From Drosophila pseudoobscura (lineage: Eukaryota > Arthropoda > Insecta > Diptera > Drosophilidae), in the NCBI RefSeq assembly GCF_009870125.1, contig NC_046681.1:25070001-25134000 (forward strand): 64,000 bases of DNA. The letters run 5' to 3'. A program made the translations under genes and the position numbers. Each line of letters opens with the position of its first letter. The first letter of the stretch is position 1. The notes under the pieces were generated by a model, which worked only from the letters and a program-made list of their open reading frames with translations, was not told the origin of the DNA and made no database searches. Positions 13,901 to 23,858 of the stretch are shown piece by piece.

Positions 13901-16900
13901 ATCTCATCAATTACTCATAGTATATATATCTACCACAATTGCTGGACCCGAGGACCCGGTCGCACCTCCTTGTAGCCTGGCTTGAAGCTAATCCCCTCGT
14001 AGTGGCATGAGCACGCCTTCTGCGGAACACACTCCTGCTCGTCGTTGAGGAAGTGTCCCTTGGGACAGCGACAGCCTTCGATGCACTGGCGCTTGCACTG
14101 ATCCCGATGCTGCAGATCGTGGCAGCTCAAGGCGCACGAGTCACCGCACTCGTCGTACTCCTGGCCATCGGGACACTTGATTGAGCACTGTTTGATCGAT
14201 TGCCGCCAGCTGGTGCGAATGCCATTCCGCACGCAAAGATGTGCATAGTCGGCAAGCAGCTCGCACAAGGCCTTGTTGGTTGTAGCCGGACTTGTGGTGG
14301 AGTCCTTGGCGGCACATATATCGGCAATACAGTCCTCGTAGTGGCTGGTAGGATCTACAGCCCAGTGGCAGGGCGAGAAGGTGTCGGATCTGAGCAGCGA
14401 GCACATCTCTTCGGCTACCTTTAGCTGTTGGGGATTCTCGGAGCAGGGTGTGGGCGCCACGGGTGGCTCTGGCTCTGCGCACATCTCCTTGGTCCGCCAT
14501 TTATTGGCAAACGCCACAGCGGTGCCTTCGTAGTCACCGTCGGGCGTGAGGAAGTCGTCCTTCGTGTTGTCGTTGAACGTGCCACAGAGACCGGCCGTGT
14601 TGTCAAAGTAGCTGTAGGGTGCATCAATGTGGACTGTCGATTGGCCGTTCCACCACACCACCAGGCCGTCGTCAAAGGTGACCGTCAGGAAATTATGGCT
14701 GGCCAGTCGAAGCACCACTTCACAGTTACCCAACTCCAGTGGGAGCTGCGTCACAGCCTCACCGTTGACAGAGCTATGGAGCTTCTGGTCCAGCTTGATG
14801 ACCGTTGGACCGCCATCTCTGAGGGTAAAACGCAGAACTATCGATCTGGTGCAGGAGTGTCCAGTGGGCGATGGCTCCACAGCTTCATCGATGGCCCCAG
14901 AGCACTTGATGTTTTCGCCCTCCACTGAACGACTGGAAGTCTTGAGCAGGTAGTAGAGGCAGCGGCCCTGGAAATCGTAACGTTTGCCATCGAAGGTGCG
15001 ATAGTGGGGATCCCCAAAGGCCGAGCAGCGTTTGTCGCACTTGTTGTCGGTGCACTGCCACTTCCCCGACTGGCAGAGGCACGTGTTGCAGTCCTTTTGG
15101 TGCTTCTCCCCGGGCTGGAACTCTCGTCCCCGCAGCTCGCAGGGACACATCTTTCGTTCGATACACGTATCCCTGTACTGCAGCTTGCCTTCGGGGCAAT
15201 AGCATCCTTCAAAGCATTCACCGGGCGCACTGACTCCTTCATTCTCGCAGGTGGGCTGCGATTGCGGACCACACGTCTGGTAGATGCGACCACCGCTGCA
15301 GCTGATGGGACACAGCTGAAGATTGCGCCAATCCTTGGCTGGCTCAAGGCCCTCAAACCGACACTCGTCCACCAGCGACTGCAGGAGATTGCAGCTGCAG
15401 TCCTGACCATCATCACAGGCACATTGGTCACTGATACAGGTACGCAGTAGAGCCTCCTGGTTGAACTGCTCCAGACAGGACTTTAGCTTAAGATTGTACA
15501 GCAGATCCTTGCACTTGCTGACCGCCTTCTTATGGCGATCTCCGTGGCACTGAGCCAAATCCTCATCGGGCTCGAGGACACACGTTTGGTCAGCATTGCG
15601 CCAACTGTCGGTAAAAGTGCGAATTGCCTTGGACACGCTGCCTGATCGGCTCATTAGATCGTTGTCACAGTTGCCATCGAGATGCCCACAGAGACCTCCC
15701 AACTTTTGCCAGAGATCGACACTGGCGTGCACCGCGAGCTGCTGATGGTGATCCCAGATTAATTGCAGACCCACCGACTCAAGGTCGACTTCAATGTGCT
15801 GAGCGAACGTCACTATCTTCATGCCCAGCACCTGGACGGGCAGCGAAAGCTTCTTACTGGGCGTGGAAAGAGTCACACTTCCATCTGTAATATAATCTCA
15901 TATAAAATCCTCTTTGGGGAGCATATTTATCCACACTTACTGAGATTCTCCAGCGTGTATTGCACGGACTGCCATTGGATCTGAATAGTCAGTGGCGATG
16001 TGCTTGAGGGGCTCTTAATGGACACATGGAATGCCCCATAGATCTTGTCACTGACCAGAGTGTGGGCACAGTTCAGTGGCACCCTATACAGCAATCCGTC
16101 AAAGGTTCGTATATTTCGACCATTCCAAGAACTGCAAACCGACGGCTTTGGTGCCACAACAATATCCTTGCGGGGCTTCGGACGCAATCTGTGGGCCCCA
16201 TCAATGTCATCAACATCTGGCCGCTCAGAGATCCAGTCATTACTGTTGTTGTAACGACCATATTGGTCACATATGCTGATCAGATTATCCGGCCATGGGA
16301 GGACGTGGCCACCAGTTATGGTTACTGTTCCATTTGTCTGCGTGTCGGAAGTGCTGATGTGCTGCGAAATGTTTCTATTGGGAGCTGTTCCAAACAGAAA
16401 TATTTTGTTCCTTATTTGAGCAAAAAAAAGTTTCATTCACACTCCGACTATCTTATCGGTTACAGAAATATTGATATTTATAAATGCAACACTTACGATA
16501 AATGCACTTGACCGCTGGTGTGGGCTGAAACTGGCCAGTGCTGTAATCACAGACGTATAGCGACTGCAGCGTACCCTGGACACTGACTCCGGGTAAAGAT
16601 GGGCAGGTCAGCCTACACTCGGAGCGATCTGGGGCGTGGTCGCATTGAAAGTTGCCATTGAACGTGGTTATGTTGCAGCTAGAGACTGGATACTGGCACT
16701 GCTTGCCCCGGAAGCTGGGTGGACATTCACAGACATTGGCCGCAATGCACTTGCCGCCGTTGAGGCAAACCGGAGAACATGTTGCTGGAAAATGATGAGT
16801 TTTTCATAAAATCCGTCTAAGTGGGAGAGCCTGTTGCCCGCTGTTTCTTTACCCTCGCAATCCGATATCTTGGTGTGGCCTCCAGCCAAATCAATGTATT

Positions 16901-17557
16901 TGGTACCCTCACACTTCAGCAGAACCCGACTGCGGCCATCGGCGAGGGAAAATCCTCTGGAGCACTGTACCTCACAGGTGTCGCCACGGCAAACGGTTTT
17001 CGAATTCCTGGGCAGCTGAGGCGGCTCTTCCGGACACGCGAACTCCTTGTACTTCTCACAGCTGACTCCGCCGTAGCCCTTGCGACAGTGGCACACCTTC
17101 TCGCCGTTGCAAATGCCACCGTTGCGGCAGATGCAAGCACCATCGCAGTGCTGTATGGTCTTTGCCGTGGGCGCTCCGTTCTTAATGCCCCAGGTGCCGC
17201 GCCTGCACGAAAGAATCATTTTGCGGACGGTCGGCCGCTCCCCATAGAAGTGGTTCTTGCCGATGCAACTGACTTCGCACTCGCCGCCCTCCGGCGTCTT
17301 CACACAGTTCACATCTGTGTTTATCGGAAACTTGTACTCGGGACAGTTGGGAAAGGGTTTCTTCACTTGGCTGAACCAAATGTCGTGTGCCTTTTTGGGA
17401 CCCCAGTTCGGGTTGCTGGAAACGCAAAGATTGAGAGACGATCTCCAATTGGTTATCCTTTCACTTACTCGGCCACCCAGGTACGTGTTGGCTCCACACT
17501 GTAGCAGATCACACTGCTGAGTAGGGATGCCGCCAGGATGCACAGTCCTGTATCCAT
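4927..17557 (-). CDS. Hml: Hemolectin: secreted multidomain VWD/discoidin/cystine-knot clotting protein, 16 exons
   Basis: Exons (minus strand): 17557-17469, 17415-16853, 16784-16497, 16384-15941, 15884-13934, 13870-13206, 13111-12563, 12496-11228, 11166-11082, 10956-9959, 9900-9741, 9684-9401, 9335-7964, 7892-7100, 7041-6087, 6032-4927. All introns are GT-AG, phases agree, and the sum is 11571 nt (3856 aa). A signal peptide (MDTGLCILAASLLSSVICYS) opens the protein. Next come CCP/EGF-like cysteine modules (residues about 35-300), von Willebrand D domains starting near 330, 750 and 1235 with C8/TIL modules, two F5/8C discoidin domains (about 1975-2300), two more VWD domains (near 2700 and 3045), VWC repeats, and a C-terminal cystine knot (about 3708-3810). 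GLCG-type VWD motifs are present in exons 5, 7, 13 and 15. In Drosophila, hemolectin is made by plasmatocytes and acts in hemolymph clotting. The gene looks intact. Its neighbours are a satellite on one side and gene remnants on the other. Confidence 0.95.
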
Positions 17558-18029
17558 GGACCAGCTGGGTTCAGTCCTTTGCAAGGACTACCTGTGAGTT
17601 ATTCCTTGTGTTCACTTTTCCACGGATCAATCACAGAATTACGACTAAGAGGAAGTTTCTCTGGGCAGTGGTTTTTATACCCAGAAAAACTGAGCTGTGG
17701 AACAATAGATCTGGTGTTATCAGAGTCATTCATACTGCATCTCTACTCATTGTTCTTTTATTTTTGAAGGTTTCACAGATATCGTTTGGCTATTTTCGAT
17801 TGTTTGAGAATATTTGAAGAAACACCAATCTTAATAATTACTTAGTGCGTCACAAAGATAGGGGTGTTACAATGGGGTAATTTTTGTTACTTAGAGTATA
17901 AACAGATTAAAGGACTTCCGGTTTGAGAGCGACTTTAAGTTCTAGCCATGACTTTGGCTTGGGTTTCTGTACGACATTAAGGGAATACGTTGCAGTGTAA
18001 TATATATTTAATTTCTTAATAAAGCATCT
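17558..18029. other. Hml upstream region
   Basis: About 470 bp between the Hml start codon and the fibrinogen-domain remnant. It is AT-rich and should hold the Hml 5' UTR and proximal promoter. I see no clear TATA box in a convincing place and no coding sequence. Confidence 0.4.
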
Positions 18030-18657
18030 TCATATTGGACGAACCATCATCTGAATTATTTTATTTGAATAGTCATTTCGGTAAGAGTCCCATGTCACTC
18101 CATTCCATTTCATGCCAGAAACGGTTCCCCTCACATACAAGCCGAAAAGATTACTGAAATTATGAGATTTAAGTCAAAAAATTTAAATATGTATCTATGT
18201 ATTTACATACCTATCACCACAGCTTTGGTGCCACCAGGGACCCCTGCGTTCCGTTGCACAGTTACCTTTTTTCCAGGAATCATTGTCCCTGTCGTAGGTC
18301 GTAAATTTTTTATTCCTGCATTTATGCATCGAATCATCCACTAAAACTTCCCAGCCTTGACATCCGATACGAATCATTTTCACTTTCGATGATGATTTCA
18401 TTATATTTCGCATATCTCGTTCTTCCATCGAAATCCTCCAGGTGTACGTACAGCTCTTGGGGCCGTGACTTTGTTATGGCATGCAGTTTATCCATTCCTA
18501 TGAAAAAGTCGCCTGTGATGTTCCCAAATCCCCTCTTATACGCCTGCCAGGCGCGAAAAAAGTACAGATCTTCGTTTGTTCGACGGGCTATCACAGTCCA
18601 ACCGGGACCAGCGATCTTTGCATCGCAGGAAACTTGAAAAGGTTCTGGGTTTCCTAC
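18030..18657 (-). pseudogene. Fibrinogen-related domain (FReD) gene remnant, frame-disrupted
   Basis: Two exons encode most of a fibrinogen C-terminal domain: 18657-18211 and 18153-18030, joined by a 57-bp GT-AG intron. Clear family motifs are VSCDAKIAGPGWTVIARR near the start, YVHLEDFDGRTRYAKYNEI, FTTYDRDND (calcium site) and, after the intron, GLYVRGTVSGMKWNGVTW before a TGA stop. The reading frame changes between RLGSFSG and DDSMHKC, near 18345-18350, at the usual SGTAGDS-like loop. A short out-of-frame deletion there is the simplest explanation. No signal peptide or full N-terminal part was found. A TATAAA (18781-18776) lies upstream, but the first ATG (18762) is only about 14 bp beyond it. 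FReD proteins are secreted lectin-like recognition proteins. This copy looks dead unless the shift is a sequencing error. Confidence 0.75.
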
Positions 18658-18851
18658 CTGTAGGAACCTGTGCTTTTGCAGAAAAAAAAAACAAGAAACC
18701 AGTAGATCCACATTGATATTGACTCCATCATAATCGGCTGATGATTGACTACCGAGTGCCATCAAATTGGGGCTCTTTATACCACTTTCTAATCTTAATT
18801 CTTCTTATCTTCCAATTACTTGTTGTCTGTTTTCAATGTCTGACATAGTCG

Positions 18852-19133
18852 ATGTATTGTGTAAAAGGAAATTTGATTGATAAATCTAAAAAGAAATTTA
18901 AAGCTTTAAGAAAGAAGAACAATAAAGAAGGACAGAAACAACGCCTTGGATATGATTCCGCAATCGACAACATTGAACTTCACTGCGATGATATGGGTTC
19001 ATGGTCTGTCGTATGCCAGCATTGCAATGCATTGAACTTTCAATCAGAAGCCACCGGCCTTTGTTTCTCTGTGGAAATACAATCCAATATATGGAAACAG
19101 ATCAAATCTAATATACATATACAAATCTCATAA
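18852..19133 (+). mobile_element. Helitron-like ORF fragment
   Basis: A 93-codon open frame contains GYDSAIDNIELHCDDMGSW followed by VVCQHCNALNFQSEATGLC. The C-x2-C-x-A-L-x-F/W-x2-E-x2-G-x-C pattern is typical of the N-terminal part of Helitron polyproteins, where it precedes the Rep/helicase region. Neither the Rep nor the helicase part is present, and no terminal hairpin was found, so this is a truncated scrap. The next 100 bp (to about 19240) is AT-rich and may belong to the same insertion. It lies at the boundary between the Hml side and the cnir side of the window. Confidence 0.6.
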
Positions 19134-19478
19134 ACGGCTCGACCGATTTTTATTAAATTATATTTTGGTAAAAAATCAATGCCTCCATTTCGCGAATACC
19201 AATAGCAAACTACACATAAAATATATTACGTAAATTACACAAGCTATAAGCTAAGATAAATATGATCAATTTTGGGAATCTGTGCTATAGAAATCGATCG
19301 GATGGTGGCAAGGTATGTGTTGTTGTTTGTTGCCTCGATTGCATCGCATCGAGCGAGTCGGCTCAAATTAAAAATGTGCCTCTCTTTTTTTTTACAAGGT
19401 AACGTAACGCCTTCCACTCGCTAACTCATTCTCTGTCTCTTTCTCACACACACATTCTCCCTCGGGCTGAGTATCGGG

Positions 19479-19485
19479 TATAAAT
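19479..19485 (+). promoter_or_regulatory. Possible TATA box upstream of the 19879 gene
   Basis: TATAAAT follows a CT/CA-rich stretch (19385-19460). It lies 394 bp before the start codon of the intronless gene at 19879, which would imply a long 5' UTR or an unspliced leader of about 370 nt. Function is inferred only from motif and position. Confidence 0.35.
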
Positions 19486-19878
19486 GTAGAGCCGCGGTCA
19501 TACTCCTTAGAATGCTTCCGAGGATAAGTTTTGACTAATATATTATCGTACTTACTATCGGACTTCTCCAGCTTTCTGAATTCGATGCGCTGCTAACTGA
19601 CGTCCTTTTTCAACAACAACAACTTGTTTTCGAAATTTTGTATTCGTACTTTAGGTACTAGCATCATAACAACAAAGTAACCTGCCACTTTGAAAGGACT
19701 TTGAAATCAAACTAAATTTTGATAGATCATACACAAATTTCGTCCAATGTATTTGTATATACACATTTTTGTAACACTCAAATCTAAATTAAATCCGAAA
19801 AATTTCGATTGTGCGTAAGAACCATTACCTCGTAATTAGCTTTCGGTCACTAAAATAAAACTTAAGGTCCGTTTCAGA

Positions 19879-20517
19879 ATGGTTTTTATCAAAGAGTGGT
19901 GTCGGCAGATCATTTGCCTGTTTCGCCACAACCACGATACCCTGAGTAAGTGTACCATTATGTTCGTGATGCTGGTGGGGATTCTGGACTATAGCTACGT
20001 GAAGAGCAACTGCGATCTGCTGTGGTGGAAGAAGCAGCTAACCGACCTGAAAGTGGGCCCCATGTTTGCTTTGCTCTACATTGTGACTTTTAAAGTGTCA
20101 CTCATCCTATTCATGACATTTTGGAGTTACACGAAAAAGATAGACAGGGAGCAGGAGAAGAACGACATGCCCATCTCGGAAGTAAAGCGACGCTATCGTC
20201 GCTTCATTATGATGCGTCTGCTGAAAGCATTTAATGACTTAGTAGAGGAACGTCACCTTCTCAATCTTACTCATTCCGGAAACGTAAAGAAGCGGTTTCT
20301 CAAGAAGCACTCGAAATTTATCAAAGAAGTGGAACTCTTTCGCTGGAATGCACGCAAGCTGTACGAGCGCACCGATGATCATCTGTCTTTGCCCCTCCAC
20401 CAGGTGCTGACCGTTGACGATGAGCTGGAGTACCAGCTCCTGCAGAGCGGTTACGGCGACCGCCTGACGATGCTCAGAGATGTGGAAATCCACCAGATGG
20501 TCTACGGATTCCAATAG
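19879..20517 (+). CDS. Intronless two-pass membrane protein of unknown function, 212 aa
   Basis: The start is the first ATG in a continuous frame, and the stop is followed about 130 bp later by AATAAA (near 20648). I do not recognise the family. Two hydrophobic segments are visible, at about residues 26-44 (IMFVMLVGILDYSYV) and 63-82 (ALLYIVTFKVSLILFMTFW). A highly basic, charged C-terminal half follows (KRRYRRF, KKRFLKKHSKF). It ends with an acidic to neutral helix-prone tail. Codon usage is that of ordinary Drosophila genes, with many G/C-ending codons, unlike the AT-rich debris around it, which suggests selection on the protein. Its neighbours are a Helitron scrap upstream and an Aldh fragment downstream. 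It could be a young lineage-specific gene or a retro-duplicate with lost introns. Confidence 0.7.
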   Translation: MVFIKEWCRQIICLFRHNHDTLSKCTIMFVMLVGILDYSYVKSNCDLLWWKKQLTDLKVGPMFALLYIVTFKVSLILFMTFWSYTKKIDREQEKNDMPISEVKRRYRRFIMMRLLKAFNDLVEERHLLNLTHSGNVKKRFLKKHSKFIKEVELFRWNARKLYERTDDHLSLPLHQVLTVDDELEYQLLQSGYGDRLTMLRDVEIHQMVYGFQ

Positions 20518-20794
20518 TATAAGCAACTTGCCTGCAGCAGAAGTCTTCGTCTCCCCATTTTACAATACTTTTCAATTAGATTTCGGCAATGACAGTTTAT
20601 CCATTTGCACTGATTACTTTACTAGGGATCGCGCTCGAATTTGAGATGAATAAAAATTCCTGGTAAAAATAATCGCTCTTTCTGGTTTGTTTCAGCTTGG
20701 CTTAATCGGATGACAGGTATTTTACAAATAAAACCATGTTACCGCCGGCCATCAGTTAATATTGTAGAAAATATGTGAGCAGAACTAAGCAGAA

Positions 20795-20923
20795 CTGAAG
20801 AAGAGGCCGAATTGGGAGGTCTCCACGGATAGAGTCAGAAAGGATAATGTTGGGGGACTTTCCGCCCAACTCCAGGGTCACGCGCTTCAGGTTCGTGTGG
20901 CCGGATGCCAGTTGGATGAGTTG
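20795..20923 (-). pseudogene. Aldehyde dehydrogenase gene fragment
   Basis: Read on the minus strand, about 125 bp encode [14 protein letters not shown] and then [15 protein letters not shown]. The latter contains the ELGGKSP signature of the ALDH family around the catalytic glutamate. Downstream, QFGLFF appears in another frame, as expected from ALDH with a small frame change. The nucleophile-cysteine region and everything else are missing. This is a duplicated or retroposed scrap, best matched from memory to Drosophila Aldh. Confidence 0.7.
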
Positions 20924-21435
20924 GCTAGGGCAGCGCCGGCCACATTGACTGCACAGTTAGATTTAGGAATATGTTGTTGCCGGTATCCAGTGTGGGTCTT
21001 CTCTGTGGTCGGATTGTTGCTCCGGGGTGGTCTGGGGGCGCGGAATAGTGGGCCACAACTGCGCCAAAGGACGCGGCACGTCTTCAAAATGGCCGCCACG
21101 GAAAATCTCCCCACAAATCCAATTGAGATGGCAGTGCTTCGATAGGTCGTGACAGCTGAAATCGATGGTTTATATCGATGATTTAAAATAATCGATATTT
21201 GATTAGTTATGATTATTTTGTAATTTTTAAAATACCAAAAATACCGAAAATTATACTGCTTGTAGAACTTGAGTTCGTCAGTATATTTACGGTATATTTT
21301 TCGAATGAGTCGGTATCTTCCTGTATCGGTCGGACGGTCACACTGTCCCTTAATTGAAAACAAATCAATGCAAAATGCTAAAATAGTTTAAAATAGTTTT
21401 ATTTATAAGTGAAAAAGTGAATCTTTAGTGCAATT

Positions 21436-22034
21436 ATGTTTCTGCCCGAAACAGCCATCTTCTGCATCACTCTGCTGGTCTATGGGGCCATACTTCTGCT
21501 GCTAATCTATTATGTGAGCTGTATATCTATATGTTCATATATGGAAAATTTATTAACAAACAATTTCATACAGGTTCTGACATTGGCAGACCTGGAGTGC
21601 GACTATTTGAACGCCCAGGAGTGTTGTCGACGGCTAAATTTCTGGGTAATACCTAAATTTGGCTCCCACGCCCTGCTTTGCGGCCTTCTCTTGCTGGGCG
21701 GACACTGGATAATGTTTTTGCTAAATCTGCCCATGGTCATTTGGCTATTTTACGAGCTGCATCGTCAGCGGCGGGATAGTTTAGGCGTCTACGACCCCGT
21801 GGATATACATAGTCGTGGATTGTTAAAGGTGCATTTAAGGAACTGCATGATCTATTTGGGCTACTACTTTGTCATGTTCTTTGTGGGGTTGTATTGGTAA
21901 GTACAAATTTCGAAATTCAGTTTGTAACAGATAACGATTTGGTTTATGTTTCTGTCCATAGCCTGATTTCATCGCTAATCAAGGGAGATCCCATTAAGCG
22001 GTACGAGGATGATGAAATTATCACAGACTTTTGA
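21436..22034 (+). CDS. cnir: Cornichon-related ER cargo receptor, 157 aa
   Basis: Three exons: 21436-21513, 21574-21896 and 21962-22034. Introns are short GT-AG and the sum is 474 nt. The protein has an N-terminal membrane segment (FCITLLVYGAILLLLIYY), the cornichon signature LADLECDYLNAQECCRRLN, a second hydrophobic stretch (HALLCGLLLLGGHWIMFLL), the PMVIWLFYELHRQ segment, VYDPVDIHSRGLLKVHLR, and a last hydrophobic stretch ending in CLISSLIKGD. Cornichon proteins load specific transmembrane cargo into COPII vesicles at the ER. The acidic tail (RYEDDEIITDF) matches the family C-terminus. The gene converges on the RWD-RING gene with about 280 bp between stop codons. Confidence 0.92.
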
Positions 22035-22310
22035 ATTTTAGCTTAATACTAAGGCTCGACTCAAAGGGCTTCCAGATGAACGCACATTTTTGTTATCTGA
22101 ATTTACACAAAGTCGGCGATTTCAACACTCTATTGTTTCTTTGACTTCTTCGGCAATAAGCAGAGTTTATAATTTCAAAAAATTAACCATCCTAGTCGCA
22201 CTTCATAATCATTTTATTTATTCCATTTTTAGTAATATAAGCGTATTCGATAAGACATCACAAAATACATAGCTATACAAATTCAACAACGCACTCTAGC
22301 TGATCTTTTG

Positions 22311-22316
22311 TTTATT
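22311..22316 (-). promoter_or_regulatory. AATAAA overlapping the stop codon of the RWD-RING gene
   Basis: On the minus strand the last codons read CTA CAA TAA A. The hexamer AATAAA therefore spans the TAA stop. If used as the polyadenylation signal, the 3' UTR would be only about 15-25 nt. No better AATAAA is visible in the next 250 bp downstream. Confidence 0.45.
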
Positions 22317-23460
22317 GTAGAAAATCCACCACCTCCTCCAGCTCACGCTGGCGTGCCTGTTTCTGTGCCCAGCGTGCCTCGGCCGTTTTCACGCTAACCA
22401 CCCAACGATCGTGGGCCAACTTAATGCCACACACAGCATTATCCAAATGCTTAGAGCTGGCTGCTGACGCTGCAACGCCCTGAACCGAACCCGCCCTGCT
22501 GCCCATGTAGGTTTGGGCATCAGATCTAGGGTGGCGTCGCTTGGCGGGACAGAGTTTCCCACCTCGGGGGAATGGAGGTTCGGCCAGGTATTGCTTAAGG
22601 CAGCCTTGGTGAAACACGTGACCACAGTAGACACGTTCGATGTAGGAATCGGCATTCTCCTCCAGCTCAACATCCGCCGGATTGTTGGGCAAAACAGTGC
22701 TATCACAAATGGGACAACGTTCAACATGAAAGTCCCGGGTGGCCTCCAGGCAGAACTTTAGTGAACGATACATGCTCTTGGCTGGACGAAAGTTGGCCAA
22801 CTCATCTTTGCTTAGGCGATGCGGAGGTTCCACACACTGTCGGGCGATCTCCCTGGACTGTCCGTTGAGGTAGCGAACGAGAACTGCCGGCAAATTAGAT
22901 TCCTGGCCTTTCAGCTCCACACATTGCACAGGATAGCTGTCGGGGACGACTGCCGTAACCCTGTAGGTATATTTCCCGCCTCTGGCTATCAACTCGACGC
23001 TGTTGTTCTTCTGCCGCAACTTTAGTTGACTCTCCACATGAGGAGACTCTCCATCGGCGAGCTCGGGACAGACCACTCGAGTCTTGATATCCACCCTCAA
23101 CTGCTTTATTTCGTCGAGGCACACGCACAAGGGATTATCCGATAGATATTGCTGGGCAAATGACACGACCAGCAGAGCATGCGGTTTTCCCAAATAATCC
23201 CGGGCATGGTCATCAATTAGGCGGGTCAGCTCGGTGAGAAGCCTTTCCGAGTACGCCCGACTCTTTAATTCCACCAGAATGGGTGTACTCTTTGGGTAAT
23301 CCTCAGGGAACCGCAAGCAGACAGTCATCAAGCGATTTGGTCGTTCAGGATAGATGTCAACTCTTATCAGGGAGCTGGAACAAATGATGATTCTACTATG
23401 CGGCACTTTCTTCTCACAGCTAGATCGAAAATCACTAACTTCCTGCTCAATAAAGTCCAT
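22312..23460 (-). CDS. RWD-domain protein with a RING-like zinc finger, 382 aa, single exon
   Basis: The N-terminal part, about residues 4-115, is an RWD domain: RLMTVCLRFPEDYPKSTP carries the YP-x-TP hallmark, followed by a helical stretch. A middle region of unclear fold follows. From about residue 248 there is a RING-like finger: CPICD, then CGHVFHQGC (about 283), then LCPAKRRH (about 305). The final CP-x-C pair seems to have lost its second cysteine or uses a displaced histidine. RWD-RING proteins are often E3 ubiquitin ligases that recruit E2 enzymes; here that role is inferred. The C-terminus is alanine/serine-rich and then charged helical. It is divergent with SerRS, with about 400 bp between start codons. 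I believe the D. melanogaster orthologue is one of the CG1726x genes next to cnir. Confidence 0.85.
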   Translation of the reverse strand: MDFIEQEVSDFRSSCEKKVPHSRIIICSSSLIRVDIYPERPNRLMTVCLRFPEDYPKSTPILVELKSRAYSERLLTELTRLIDDHARDYLGKPHALLVVSFAQQYLSDNPLCVCLDEIKQLRVDIKTRVVCPELADGESPHVESQLKLRQKNNSVELIARGGKYTYRVTAVVPDSYPVQCVELKGQESNLPAVLVRYLNGQSREIARQCVEPPHRLSKDELANFRPAKSMYRSLKFCLEATRDFHVERCPICDSTVLPNNPADVELEENADSYIERVYCGHVFHQGCLKQYLAEPPFPRGGKLCPAKRRHPRSDAQTYMGSRAGSVQGVAASAASSKHLDNAVCGIKLAHDRWVVSVKTAEARWAQKQARQRELEEVVDFLQ

Positions 23461-23858
23461 ATTGGAGGTTGAAGTGGGTTGGATTCTGATTAGTGGCTTT
23501 TTGTTGTTTCTTTTTTTATTGGACTGTTTTTGAACAGCTGTTCGCCTGCACTATTTGTAAAAAGGTGACGCAAAGAATTAATTTGTTAGGAAATTTGGAA
23601 AACGAAAACATTGACAACTAATTACTTTCCAATTCTATCGGAAATAAAGTAAAAACATTAATTGCCAATATCAGTTTCAGGTATATTAAATCTTTTTTAA
23701 GAAAACTTTGCGTCACCTTCTGCAACTTAGTGCTTGCGTGCGCGGTTTTGGGAACTTTGCAGCACTGCACAGCTGACGCAAAAACTCAGCCACGTTGTGA
23801 AAACGCCGACAAAAATCTGACCGAATCGAAAAACTAACTAAATTAAAGCATATCAGAT
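23461..23858. promoter_or_regulatory. Divergent promoter between the RWD-RING gene and SerRS
   Basis: This 398-bp head-to-head interval must hold both 5' UTRs and both core promoters. It contains near-matching GTGACGCAAAG (about 23566) and TTTGCGTCACC (about 23706) in inverted orientation. These resemble CRE/ATF-type sites and could be shared by the two genes. No TATA box is evident. Confidence 0.45.

Noticed and set aside
18762-18781. TATA box and ATG as the true start of the fibrinogen-domain gene
   Set aside because: The ATG would lie before or at the expected transcription start, and the peptide that follows is not a signal peptide. I treat it as chance.
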